Assembly: GCF_002115745.1 (NCBI RefSeq)
Contig: NZ_JFKB01000010.1
Span: forward strand, 62,001 to 126,000
Direction: 5' to 3'
Source: Thalassospira alkalitolerans
GTDB lineage: Bacteria > Pseudomonadota > Alphaproteobacteria > Rhodospirillales > Thalassospiraceae
Length of the DNA: 64,000 bases
The translations under genes and the position numbers were made by a program. Below are positions 1-7,797 of this stretch, piece by piece. Position 1 is the stretch's first letter. Each line of letters begins with the position of its first letter. The notes beneath the pieces were generated by a model. It was given only the letters and a program-made list of their open reading frames with translations. It did no database searches and was not told the DNA's origin.

Positions 1-1
1 T

Positions 2-580
2 GGCGCCGGGGTTCAGGCGACATTACAGCTTAAGGCCCTTAGACTGGTACGCGGCATTACATCAGCCACCATCTGGGCGCGCGACATGGCCAAGGCGGAA
101 ATCTGTGCCGCGTCCTGCGCCAATGAACTTGGCATTTCGGTAACCGCAACGCCCGATGGCCGGGCTGCGGCGCGGGATGCCGATATTATCGTCACCACTA
201 CCCCCGCACGCGAACCGGTCCTGTTATCGGACTGGATCAAACCCGGCACCCATATCACCGCCATGGGGTCGGATGCAGAACATAAAAACGAAATCGACCC
301 GGCCCTGATCGGCCGGGCGGATAACTATGTGTGCGACAGCCTTGCGCAATGCCGAGTTCTTGGCGAACTCCATCACGCTATCAAAGCCAAAATCATTGCC
401 CAAGACCGCATATTTTCAGAACTCGGTCAGGTCATTGCCGGTTCAGCATCGGGACGTCTTTCCGATGATGCAATTACGGTTGCCGATCTGACTGGTACGG
501 GTGTCCAGGACACCGCAATAGCCACCCTCGCCCGGACCCGCTGCGACGCAGCAAAGGCCGGGATCGAGATTACATCTTAA
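2..580 (+). CDS. eutC: Ornithine cyclodeaminase/mu-crystallin family protein, C-terminal part (ectoine cluster EutC)
   Basis: The reading frame is open at the left edge, so the N-terminal part lies outside the window; about 192 residues remain of a family usually near 330. The visible part starts in the dinucleotide-binding motif (GAGVQA) and continues through a Rossmann fold with ADIIVTTTPAREPV and ITAMGSDAEHKNEIDP, typical of ornithine cyclodeaminase/mu-crystallin proteins. It lies 59 bases upstream of doeA in the same direction. That matches the eutC position in ectoine utilization clusters, where EutB and EutC are proposed to act on 5-hydroxyectoine. The family is clear from sequence; the EutC role is inferred from the neighbours. 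Confidence 0.85.
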   Translation, partial: GAGVQATLQLKALRLVRGITSATIWARDMAKAEICAASCANELGISVTATPDGRAAARDADIIVTTTPAREPVLLSDWIKPGTHITAMGSDAEHKNEIDPALIGRADNYVCDSLAQCRVLGELHHAIKAKIIAQDRIFSELGQVIAGSASGRLSDDAITVADLTGTGVQDTAIATLARTRCDAAKAGIEITS

Positions 581-639
581 TAACAAAGGGAAACAGGGTC
601 AGAAAAAACTGAAACCCCGCCTTTTTTTGGAGGCCTGCG

Positions 640-1821
640 ATGAGCCAGGTTGAATTGAATTTCACGCGTGAGGAATATGCCGAGCGTCTGGAAAAAACAA
701 AAAAAGCCATGGTGGAAAAGGGGCTCGATCTTTTGATCGTGACCGATCCGTCAAACATGGCCTGGCTAACCGGCTATGACGGCTGGTCGTTTTATGTTCA
801 TCAATGCGTACTTGTCCCGATAGAGGACGACCCGATTTGGTTCGGGCGATCCCAGGATGCCAACGGGGCAAAACGCACGGTCTATATGACCCATGACCGC
901 ATCATTCCCTATGCCGATTACTATGTGCAATCGACCACCCATCACCCGATGGATTACCTTTCCGAAGTGATCGAACATCGTGGTTGGGGATCGCGCAAAA
1001 TCGGCGTGGAAATGGATAACTACTATTTCTCGGCCAAGTGCTTTCTGCAATTACAGACCCATCTGCCCAACGCCAAATTCAGTGATGTCACTGCCTTGGT
1101 GAACTGGCAGCGGGCAGTTAAATCCGAGACCGAGATTTTCTATATGCGGCAAGCCGCCCGCATCGTCGAAAACATGCATGAACGTATTTTCGAAGTTGTC
1201 GAACCGGGCATGAAGAAAAACGAACTGGTCGCCGAGATTTACCGTTCAGGCATCGTCGGCATTGACGGGATCGGCGGGGATTATCCCGCCATCGTGCCAT
1301 TGCTGCCATCCGGGGCCGATGCCGGTGCGCCGCATCTGACTTGGGATGACAAACCGATCCCCGGTGATGCCGGAACGTTCTTTGAAATTGCGGGCTGTTA
1401 CAAACGCTATCATGCGCCGCTATCACGCACCATCTATCTGGGACAGCCCGAACAACGATTCCTTGATGCTGAGAGCGCCCTGATCGAAGGGCTTCAGGCC
1501 GGGCTTGAAGCCGCCAAACCGGGTAATGTCTGCGAAGAAATTGCCATTGCCTTCTTTGGCGTGCTGCAAAAATACGGCATCCACAAAGACAGTCGCTGTG
1601 GCTATCCGATTGGACTGTCCTATCCACCGGACTGGGGCGAGCGTACCATGAGCCTTCGCCCCGGTGACCGCACCGTGCTTGAACCCGGTATGACGTTCCA
1701 CTTCATGCCCGGCCTTTGGTTTGATGACTGGGGGATCGAAATCACCGAAAGCATGATGATCACGGAAACCGGCAGCAAGACACTGACCAGCTATCCAAGG
1801 CAGCTATTCGTCAAAAACTGA
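640..1821 (+). CDS. doeA: Ectoine hydrolase DoeA/EutD (M24 creatinase-like family)
   Basis: Opens the ectoine ring to N-acetyl-2,4-diaminobutyrate, the first step of ectoine catabolism in the cytoplasm. The 393-residue protein has a creatinase N-terminal domain (about residues 10-150) and an M24 pita-bread domain (about 160-385). Two places where metal-dependent M24 peptidases have Asp ligands are changed: the segment reads TFFEIAG and then HAPLSRT. This fits a metal-independent creatinase-type enzyme, as known for EutD. The ATG at 640 follows a GGAGG ribosome site. doeB and the AsnC-type regulator follow directly, which makes ectoine the best substrate assignment; other creatinase-like hydrolases look similar. 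Confidence 0.9.
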   Translation: MSQVELNFTREEYAERLEKTKKAMVEKGLDLLIVTDPSNMAWLTGYDGWSFYVHQCVLVPIEDDPIWFGRSQDANGAKRTVYMTHDRIIPYADYYVQSTTHHPMDYLSEVIEHRGWGSRKIGVEMDNYYFSAKCFLQLQTHLPNAKFSDVTALVNWQRAVKSETEIFYMRQAARIVENMHERIFEVVEPGMKKNELVAEIYRSGIVGIDGIGGDYPAIVPLLPSGADAGAPHLTWDDKPIPGDAGTFFEIAGCYKRYHAPLSRTIYLGQPEQRFLDAESALIEGLQAGLEAAKPGNVCEEIAIAFFGVLQKYGIHKDSRCGYPIGLSYPPDWGERTMSLRPGDRTVLEPGMTFHFMPGLWFDDWGIEITESMMITETGSKTLTSYPRQLFVKN

Positions 1822-1881
1822 CGCAAGCACTGCCGATTAAAATCGCACCGGATATTTAAGATCCAGTGCAGGACCGACACA

Positions 1882-1910
1882 GCGCGATACCGATGGTCGC
1901 GGTATCGCGC
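1882..1910 (+). repeat. Intercistronic stem-loop between doeA and doeB
   Basis: A perfect 10-bp inverted repeat (GCGCGATACC at 1882-1891, GGTATCGCGC at 1901-1910) with a 9-base loop sits in the 108-base gap between doeA and doeB. No U-run follows, so it does not look like an intrinsic terminator. It could be an mRNA stability or processing hairpin, or a protein-binding palindrome. Confidence 0.6.
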
Positions 1911-1929
1911 ATATTGCAAGGAAACGGCC

Positions 1930-2934
1930 ATGACACAGAAATCTCCGATTACGCCAACGATCCCGCTAGATCAGGATGGCGTTCATCACGGCTTTTTAAA
2001 ACTGCCCTATTCACGTGACGATTCGGCATGGGGCGCGGTCATGATCCCGATCACCGTCATTCGCAACGGTGATGGTCCCACCGCTCTTTTGACCGGTGGC
2101 AATCACGGCGATGAATACGAAGGTCTGGTATCGCTGTTCAAGCTGGCAGGCAAACTTTCACCGGCTGAAATTACCGGCCGCGTGATTATCCTGCCCGCGA
2201 TGAATTTTCCGGCATTTTTGAACGCATCGCGCACGTCACCAATTGATGCGGGCAACCTCAACCGCAGTTTTCCGGGCAAGGCCGATGGCACTGTCACCCA
2301 AAAGATCGCTGATTACGTTTTCCGCCATCTGGTATCCGAAGCCGATATCGTTCTTGACCTGCATTCAGGCGGCAAAACGCTGGACTTCATTCCGTTTGCT
2401 GCGGTTCATGTCCTTGATGACAAGGAACAAGAGGCACGCTGTGTTGCCGCGATGAAAGCCTTTGCTGCTCCGTATTCGATGATGATGCTGGAACTTGATG
2501 CGGTCGGTATGTTCGACACCGTGGTCGAGGAAGCCGGCAAGACCTTTGTCACCACCGAACTTGGCGGCGGTGGATCGACCACCGCAGAACGGGTGGCGAT
2601 TGCCGACCGCGGGGTTCGCAACCTTTTGATCCACGCCGGTATCCTTTCGGACAAACTAGATATCCCCGATGATAGCGGTGTCATGCTTGATATGCCTGAT
2701 GGCAATTGCTTTGTCGCATCTGTTTCAAGCGGGCTTTACGAACCCTGCGCCGATCTGGGAACGATGGTTAAACGCGGCGATCTGATTGCACGGGTTTATG
2801 ATGCCCATCGTACCGGCGGCATCCCGACCGAATACAAGGCTCCGCGCGATGGCATCATGGCATGTCGCCATTTCCCGGGCTTGATCAAAACCGGTGATTG
2901 TCTGGCCGTCATTGCCGAGGTCATAACAAAATGA
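1930..2934 (+). CDS. doeB: N-alpha-acetyl-L-2,4-diaminobutyrate deacetylase DoeB/EutE
   Basis: Removes the acetyl group from the DoeA product to give 2,4-diaminobutyrate. The 334-residue protein belongs to the succinylglutamate desuccinylase/aspartoacylase zinc family. The zinc-binding motif GGNHGDEYEG is near residue 60, the third ligand motif DLHSGG near residue 145, and the likely catalytic Glu lies in TTELGGGG near residue 205. A barrel-like C-terminal segment follows. ATG 1930 is preceded by a weak AAGGAAACG site. It is in line with doeA and overlaps doeX, as in ectoine degradation operons. Confidence 0.9.
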   Translation: MTQKSPITPTIPLDQDGVHHGFLKLPYSRDDSAWGAVMIPITVIRNGDGPTALLTGGNHGDEYEGLVSLFKLAGKLSPAEITGRVIILPAMNFPAFLNASRTSPIDAGNLNRSFPGKADGTVTQKIADYVFRHLVSEADIVLDLHSGGKTLDFIPFAAVHVLDDKEQEARCVAAMKAFAAPYSMMMLELDAVGMFDTVVEEAGKTFVTTELGGGGSTTAERVAIADRGVRNLLIHAGILSDKLDIPDDSGVMLDMPDGNCFVASVSSGLYEPCADLGTMVKRGDLIARVYDAHRTGGIPTEYKAPRDGIMACRHFPGLIKTGDCLAVIAEVITK

Positions 2935-3425
2935 TCAGGCTTGATGATCAGGATCTGAAAATCCTGCTCACACTGCAACGCGAAGGGCGCATCACCAAGG
3001 TCAAGCTGGCCGAGGCGGTGAACCTTTCGCCAAGCCCGTGCTGGGAACGCCTTAAACGCCTTGAGGACCTTGGCGTCATTTCGGGCTATCACGCGCATAT
3101 CAACCTTGAAATGCTGGCAAAGCCGACCATGGTCCTGACCGAGGTGACATTGCGCCATCACCAGCACGAGGATTTCACGACGTTCGAGCGCGCTGTTCAG
3201 GACATCCCGGAAATCGTCGAATGTTACGCATTAGGTGGCGGGGTCGATTATATGCTTAAAGTCCTGTGCCGCGATGTTGACAGCTATCAACGCCTGATCG
3301 ACAGCCTGTTGATTGCCGGTATCGGGATTGACCGTTATTTCACTTATATCGTCACAAAAAAGGTCAAAACCACCGACTTTCCCCCGATAGAAACCCTTCT
3401 GGACCCACCGGTCCGCAATCGATAA
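2931..3425 (+). CDS. doeX: Lrp/AsnC-family regulator DoeX of the ectoine operon
   Basis: A 164-residue Lrp/AsnC protein with an N-terminal winged helix-turn-helix (residues 4-60, LAEAVNLSPSPCWERLKRL as recognition part) and a C-terminal RAM ligand domain (about 70-150). The start is the ATG that overlaps the doeB stop (ATGA), so the two are translationally coupled; a longer upstream reading would run through the doeB end. DoeX/AsnC proteins are known local regulators of ectoine degradation genes. Ligand binding by an ectoine intermediate is inferred. Confidence 0.88.
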   Translation: MIRLDDQDLKILLTLQREGRITKVKLAEAVNLSPSPCWERLKRLEDLGVISGYHAHINLEMLAKPTMVLTEVTLRHHQHEDFTTFERAVQDIPEIVECYALGGGVDYMLKVLCRDVDSYQRLIDSLLIAGIGIDRYFTYIVTKKVKTTDFPPIETLLDPPVRNR

Positions 3426-3501
3426 CCATTTGGCTTTGCACGGAAACACCATCAGCGATTAAGCTGATTGCCATCCAAATAACACAGAGCAAGGCCGATT
3501 G

Positions 3502-3942
3502 ATGATGAAGGATGTGATGGAAAGCTGGCAATTTTGGGCGACAATGGCCGCCTGCTTTGCCGCATTGACCGCGATATTTGCCAAAGTCGGGATTGAAAAT
3601 ATCAATTCCGACTTTGCCACCTTTATCCGTACCGCGATCATTTTCGTGATGGTGTTTGCCATCCTGATGATTGGCGGGCACTGGCAAGACCCGGCAACGG
3701 TTTCTGGCAAAACATGGTGGTTCCTGATCCTGTCGGGGCTTGCAACCGGGGCATCCTGGCTGTGTTATTTCCGGGCCCTTAAAATCGGTGAAGCATCCAA
3801 AGTCGCCCCCATCGACAAGCTTAGCGTCGTCTTGATTGCCATTTTCGGTGCCGCATTTTTAGGTGAAAAGCTATCGCCGACAAGCTGGGTCGGGGTGGTC
3901 ATGATCGGAAGCGGTGCGGCCCTTATCGCGTGGAAGGGATAG
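3502..3942 (+). CDS. Half-size EamA/DMT-family transporter
   Basis: A small integral membrane protein of 146 residues with about five hydrophobic segments and one EamA-type repeat; typical DMT exporters have two repeats and about 290 residues. The C-terminal signature IDKLSVVLIAIFGAAFLGE and the final helix ending in ALIAWKG match the single-domain EamA group, which would function as a dimer. ATG 3502 is chosen over TTG 3499 because AAGG ends 7 bases upstream. It lies 76 bases after doeX and could be cotranscribed with the ectoine genes. The substrate cannot be told. Confidence 0.8.
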   Translation: MMKDVMESWQFWATMAACFAALTAIFAKVGIENINSDFATFIRTAIIFVMVFAILMIGGHWQDPATVSGKTWWFLILSGLATGASWLCYFRALKIGEASKVAPIDKLSVVLIAIFGAAFLGEKLSPTSWVGVVMIGSGAALIAWKG

Positions 3943-4054
3943 ATCACCGTCCAAGCACAGATCCCCCCTCGAGCATGGCACACACCCGGCAGAAGAAATC
4001 CCTCAAAAACATCCCAACCAGCAATTAAACTCTAGGGCGAAACAAAGGCAAAAA

Positions 4055-4070
4055 GCGGCTAAAAAGCCGC
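4055..4070 (-). terminator. Short stem-loop with U-run on the minus strand
   Basis: GCGGCT (4055-4060) and AGCCGC (4065-4070) form a 6-bp stem with a 4-base loop. Read on the minus strand the stem is followed by TTTTT, as in an intrinsic terminator. No minus-strand gene ends here, so it may stop antisense transcription from the sulfotransferase unit or be coincidental. Confidence 0.35.
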
Positions 4071-4147
4071 AATCCCCTTGATATCGGCCGTAAATTCGCC
4101 CGCAGGACCACGTAACCTTTTTGTCAGATAACAAGGAGGTTTCGTGC

Positions 4148-5545
4148 GTGCCTGCGACTGTACATAACGAGGAACCTGCGGAAAACAACCGCGGAGACCG
4201 TATCTTTTTTGCCGCTTTCATGACCGGAATTGCCGCCATCAGCTTTGGGCTGGGCGCGTTTATCGTGCTGGCGGAAGTGCCGCCCTATCAGTCGATGAAA
4301 AACGCCTTCCGCGCCGGAACCGCCCTTTGGGAACAACGCACCAAATATACCGATGTTGAACGACTTGATTTCTGGGCACCTGCACGCACGGAAAAAACTG
4401 GCGTCACCATCCATGATGCCAACAAGACCCAACAAGGTCTGACCCTGTATTCATCCGGTGATGGGCCCCATGCAGTGCTAATCGATATGGATGGCAATGT
4501 TGTTCATGAATGGCGCATGCCATTTAGTGAAATTCACGACGAAACATCACCGATCCCGAACCCGCAAAAAGATGGCTTCATGCATTGGCATACGGCCAAG
4601 ATGGCACCGGATGGCGATCTGATCGTGCAATATACCGCAGCGGGTGATACGCCATATGGCTATGGCATGGCCAAAATCGACCGCAATTCAAAACCGGTCT
4701 GGAAATACCTGGGCACGGCGCATCATGATTTTTCGATTGCGCCCGATGGCCGGGTTTATGCCCTGACCCAGGAATTTCGATTTAACAAATATGCCAATCG
4801 CAAACAGCTAACCCCGCCGCGTCTGGACGATTTCGCCGTGATCCTGTCGCCTGAGGGCAAGGAAATCAAGCGCGTGTCGATCCTCGATGCGATGATCAAT
4901 TCCAGCTATGCCAATATGGTTGATTTTGCACCGTATTTTTCCAACGAAGACGTCCTGCATACCAACACAATCCAACTGATCACCGAAGAAACGGCAGCAA
5001 ACTTTGCCCATGGCAAAGCCGGTGATGTCGTACTGTCATTTCGTGACCTGGGCATTATTGCTGTTTTGGATATGGACGTCGAAAAAATCGTCTGGGCAAC
5101 ACGCGGGCCTTGGCTGGGCCAACATGACCCGGATGTATTGCCCAATGGCGATATTCTGCTATTTGACAATCAGGGACAGCTTGCCGATCCCGATGCCGGT
5201 CAGTCACGCGTCCTGCAAATTGATCCGAAAACCAATGCGATCACCTGGCAATACAAAGGCACGATTGAGCACAAATTCGACAGTAACATCCGTGCTGACC
5301 AACAACGCCTTGCGAACGGCAACACATTAATCACGGAATCGACCGGTGGTCGTTTGCTGGAAGTGACCCCTGACGGCGAAATCGTTTGGGAATACCTCAA
5401 CCCGGTCCGTCGTGATGATCCGGACAACTCCGGCAAGAAACTGATCCCGATTTTGTCACAGTCCGAGCGCATCAGTGATGACCGTGCGGCCCTGTTTACC
5501 GATACCGGTTTTACCCCGCCCTCCAACGATGGAGAACCCCGATGA
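4148..5545 (+). CDS. Membrane-anchored arylsulfotransferase-like (ASST) beta-propeller protein
   Basis: The 465-residue protein has an N-terminal membrane anchor (about residues 20-42) and then a repeated-blade propeller. Blade motifs include VLIDMDGNVVHEW, HTAKMAPDGDLIV, DFSIAPDGRVYAL, DPDVLPNGDILLFDNQG and LLEVTPDGEIVWEYLNP. This is the pattern of bacterial arylsulfotransferase (ASST) families, which move sulfate between phenolic esters outside the cytoplasm without PAPS. The GTG at 4148 is preferred because a perfect AAGGAGG lies 8 bases before it; the longer TTG reading would bury this site. It overlaps the next gene by ATGA. Transferase activity is not certain, since many family members are uncharacterized. 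Confidence 0.75.
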   Translation: MPATVHNEEPAENNRGDRIFFAAFMTGIAAISFGLGAFIVLAEVPPYQSMKNAFRAGTALWEQRTKYTDVERLDFWAPARTEKTGVTIHDANKTQQGLTLYSSGDGPHAVLIDMDGNVVHEWRMPFSEIHDETSPIPNPQKDGFMHWHTAKMAPDGDLIVQYTAAGDTPYGYGMAKIDRNSKPVWKYLGTAHHDFSIAPDGRVYALTQEFRFNKYANRKQLTPPRLDDFAVILSPEGKEIKRVSILDAMINSSYANMVDFAPYFSNEDVLHTNTIQLITEETAANFAHGKAGDVVLSFRDLGIIAVLDMDVEKIVWATRGPWLGQHDPDVLPNGDILLFDNQGQLADPDAGQSRVLQIDPKTNAITWQYKGTIEHKFDSNIRADQQRLANGNTLITESTGGRLLEVTPDGEIVWEYLNPVRRDDPDNSGKKLIPILSQSERISDDRAALFTDTGFTPPSNDGEPR

Positions 5546-5832
5546 AATCCAATATGAAAATGCTGTCGCTTGGCACTCTGGCGATTATGGCAGCAACTCT
5601 TTTGACTGCAATGCCCGCACAGGCCTATGTCGGTCCCGGTGCTGGACTTAGCCTTCTTTCCGCCCTTTGGGCTGTACTGGCCGCGATTTTTGTTGCTGTT
5701 GGTTTCGTTCTTTTGTGGCCAATCCGCAAAATGATGCGCAAACGCAAACGTGCGCGCCAAGAAAAAAGCGAACCGGCCAACACGGCATCGACACCGGTTT
5801 CAAATGCCACCGCCGAGCAGCCGAAAGCCTGA
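5542..5832 (+). CDS. Small exported/membrane protein with YVGPGAGL motif
   Basis: A 96-residue protein with a signal peptide (residues 1-28, cleavage probably after MPAQA), then YVGPGAGLSLL, one strong membrane helix (about 37-60) and a basic, Ala/Ser-rich cytoplasmic tail starting KMMRKRKR. The start ATG overlaps the stop of the ASST-like gene, so the two are probably made together. I recognise the YVGPGAG-plus-helix layout as recurring in small uncharacterized proteins, but know no function. A role as membrane partner of the propeller protein is inferred from coupling only. Confidence 0.7.
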   Translation: MKSNMKMLSLGTLAIMAATLLTAMPAQAYVGPGAGLSLLSALWAVLAAIFVAVGFVLLWPIRKMMRKRKRARQEKSEPANTASTPVSNATAEQPKA

Positions 5833-5862
5833 TCTGGCCAATACCAACGGGAACGACAAAGC

Positions 5863-6606
5863 ATGGGATTACTCGACTGGCCCGCCCCCGCCTTTGACAC
5901 GTTTGACAGTCTGATGGCCGATGCCATCGGTCCATTTGGCCGCGTCCTTGTCTGGGCGCTGATCTGTGCTGTGATATCAATGCTGCTTTACAAAGCCATG
6001 TCACCGCAAACGCGCATCAAGGCAATCAAGGAACGGCTCAAAGAAGCCTGTCTGGCCATGGCCAATGACGATGGCGAGGATTTTGCCGAAGGCATGAAAC
6101 TGGCCAAGGCACAGCTTGCCCAATCCCTGAAACTGGTTGGCTTTGTTATTGGTCCGGCAGTTGCCGCGTCCCTGCCCGCTCTTGCTCTGATCATCTGGCT
6201 GGATGGCCAATATAGCTATAGCTGCCCCGTCCCCGGCCAGCATGTTTCAATCAGTGTACAGCCTGAAAATGCCGCCATCGAACAAGTTGGCATCAATCCG
6301 GTAGGATTTCATGACGGTGCTTGCCCCGTTGTGCAGGTTCCCGGCACAACGGATAGTCAAACCTATCTGGTGGCACCAGCCGCCGCCATTCCCGTGATCC
6401 AGCAAAGGCAATGGTGGAACTTTGTAATTGGCAACCCCGCGGGCTACCTGCCTGATGACGGGCCGGTCACACAGCTTCGTTTCGATCTGCCGACACAGCA
6501 AATCATCAATACCGGCCCGGATTGGGCACGTGGATGGGAACTGACATTTTTCCTTGCCCTTGTTCTGGGATCGTTGGCGATCAAAAAAGGATTTCGCATC
6601 GAATGA
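5863..6606 (+). CDS. Three-helix membrane protein with cytoplasmic coiled coil (Oxa1-like layout), function unknown
   Basis: The 247-residue protein has a first membrane helix (about 26-46), a charged helical hairpin rich in Lys/Arg/Glu (about 50-88), a second helix (about 92-115), a polar domain of about 105 residues with two Cys (SYSCPVPG and GACPVVQ), and a third helix near the C-terminus (about 225-240) ending KKGFRIE. Positive-inside bias puts the coiled coil in the cytoplasm and the Cys-bearing domain outside. The layout of helix, cytosolic coiled coil, helix, outer loop, helix resembles the minimal Oxa1/EMC3 superfamily core, but no signature confirms it. It follows the small membrane gene by 30 bases and overlaps the sulfotransferase gene. 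Confidence 0.65.
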   Translation: MGLLDWPAPAFDTFDSLMADAIGPFGRVLVWALICAVISMLLYKAMSPQTRIKAIKERLKEACLAMANDDGEDFAEGMKLAKAQLAQSLKLVGFVIGPAVAASLPALALIIWLDGQYSYSCPVPGQHVSISVQPENAAIEQVGINPVGFHDGACPVVQVPGTTDSQTYLVAPAAAIPVIQQRQWWNFVIGNPAGYLPDDGPVTQLRFDLPTQQIINTGPDWARGWELTFFLALVLGSLAIKKGFRIE

Positions 6607-7748
6607 CCGGCCAATTGACGCCCGACCAAGCACGCGCCCCAAAGACCAAAACCAGCGGCGAAGCATTTCATGTATCAGGCTGGGATAACTGGCTAAGCGG
6701 GTTGATCGCGCGTCATCCCATGCAATGGATCCGGCTTGGCAATTTCGAAACAAAAATAGCCCGCGACGCGATCGAGGATATCAAAATCGAAAAGCCGGTC
6801 TTTGTCGCCGGACTTGCCCGATCTGGCAGCACGATCCTTTTGGAAACGCTTGCCCGTCATCAGGATGCAGCAACCCATCGCTATCGCGACTATCCACCTG
6901 TTTTCACACCGTATTTCTGGAACAAATTTGTCGACCTTGCGCCAAAGGGCAAGGAAGTCGCCGTTGAACGCACCCATGCAGATGGCATCAATATCACCCC
7001 CGAAAGCCCCGAAGCCTTCGAAGAAATGATCTGGATGGCGTTTTTCCGGCATTTACATGATGTCAATGAAAGCAACGTTCTGGATGGCCAGATCAGCAAC
7101 CCCGCATTTGAACAGTTTTACCGCGATCACATCCGTAAATTGATCCATATCCGTGGCGGCAAACGCTACATTTCCAAGGCTAATTATCTGGTCACGCGGA
7201 TGGAATATCTGTTGTCGATCTTCCCCGATGCGCGGTTTGTCCTGCCGGTGCGTGATCCATTATGGCATATTGCGTCCCTTGCCAAACAACATGACCTGTT
7301 TTGCAAGGGTGAACAGAATAATCCCCGCGCCATCGCCCATATGCAGCGGGTCGGCCATTATGAATTTGGCCTTGATCGCCGCCCGATTAATACCGGCGAT
7401 GCACACGCCAGCCGTCAGATCATGAAACACTGGAAAGACGGCGAAGAAATCGCCGGATGGGCCCATTACTGGAGCGACCTGCATCATTACATTGCGGATC
7501 GCCTGACCGTGAATAAAGCACTTAAGGACGCAACGCTGGTCGTGCGTTACGAAGATTTCATCGCCGACCCGGCAAATCAGTTGCACCGATTGTTTAACCA
7601 TGTCGATTTGCCCGATGCAGAACCGATCATCAACGAAGTCGCCCCGACCATCCACGCACCGACCTATTACCGCCCGAAATTCAACGACGATGAAATCGAC
7701 TTAATCCGTGAGGTTACGGCAATTGCAGCCCGTCGGTTCGGATACTGA
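6603..7748 (+). CDS. PAPS-dependent sulfotransferase family protein
   Basis: A 381-residue protein with the 5'-phosphosulfate loop GLARSGSTILLETL (about residues 66-79) and a 3'-phosphate-binding region RFVLPVRDPLWHIASL (about 210-225). Both are typical of the Sulfotransfer_3 group, which moves sulfate from PAPS to carbohydrate, lipid or peptide hydroxyls. The ATG at 6603 overlaps the stop of the previous gene (ATGA); the longer upstream start would run 27 codons into that gene. There is no signal peptide, so it acts in the cytoplasm. It closes the four-gene unit that begins at 4148. The acceptor is unknown. Confidence 0.85.
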   Translation: MTGQLTPDQARAPKTKTSGEAFHVSGWDNWLSGLIARHPMQWIRLGNFETKIARDAIEDIKIEKPVFVAGLARSGSTILLETLARHQDAATHRYRDYPPVFTPYFWNKFVDLAPKGKEVAVERTHADGINITPESPEAFEEMIWMAFFRHLHDVNESNVLDGQISNPAFEQFYRDHIRKLIHIRGGKRYISKANYLVTRMEYLLSIFPDARFVLPVRDPLWHIASLAKQHDLFCKGEQNNPRAIAHMQRVGHYEFGLDRRPINTGDAHASRQIMKHWKDGEEIAGWAHYWSDLHHYIADRLTVNKALKDATLVVRYEDFIADPANQLHRLFNHVDLPDAEPIINEVAPTIHAPTYYRPKFNDDEIDLIREVTAIAARRFGY

Positions 7749-7797
7749 TAATGAAGTTTTGAAACCGACACCGATATTTCGATGATCTGAATTTCAG

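Noticed and set aside
5863-6606. Firm annotation as YidC/Oxa1 insertase
   Set aside because: Only the helix and coiled-coil layout agrees; no insertase sequence signature is visible, so it is listed as a finding instead.
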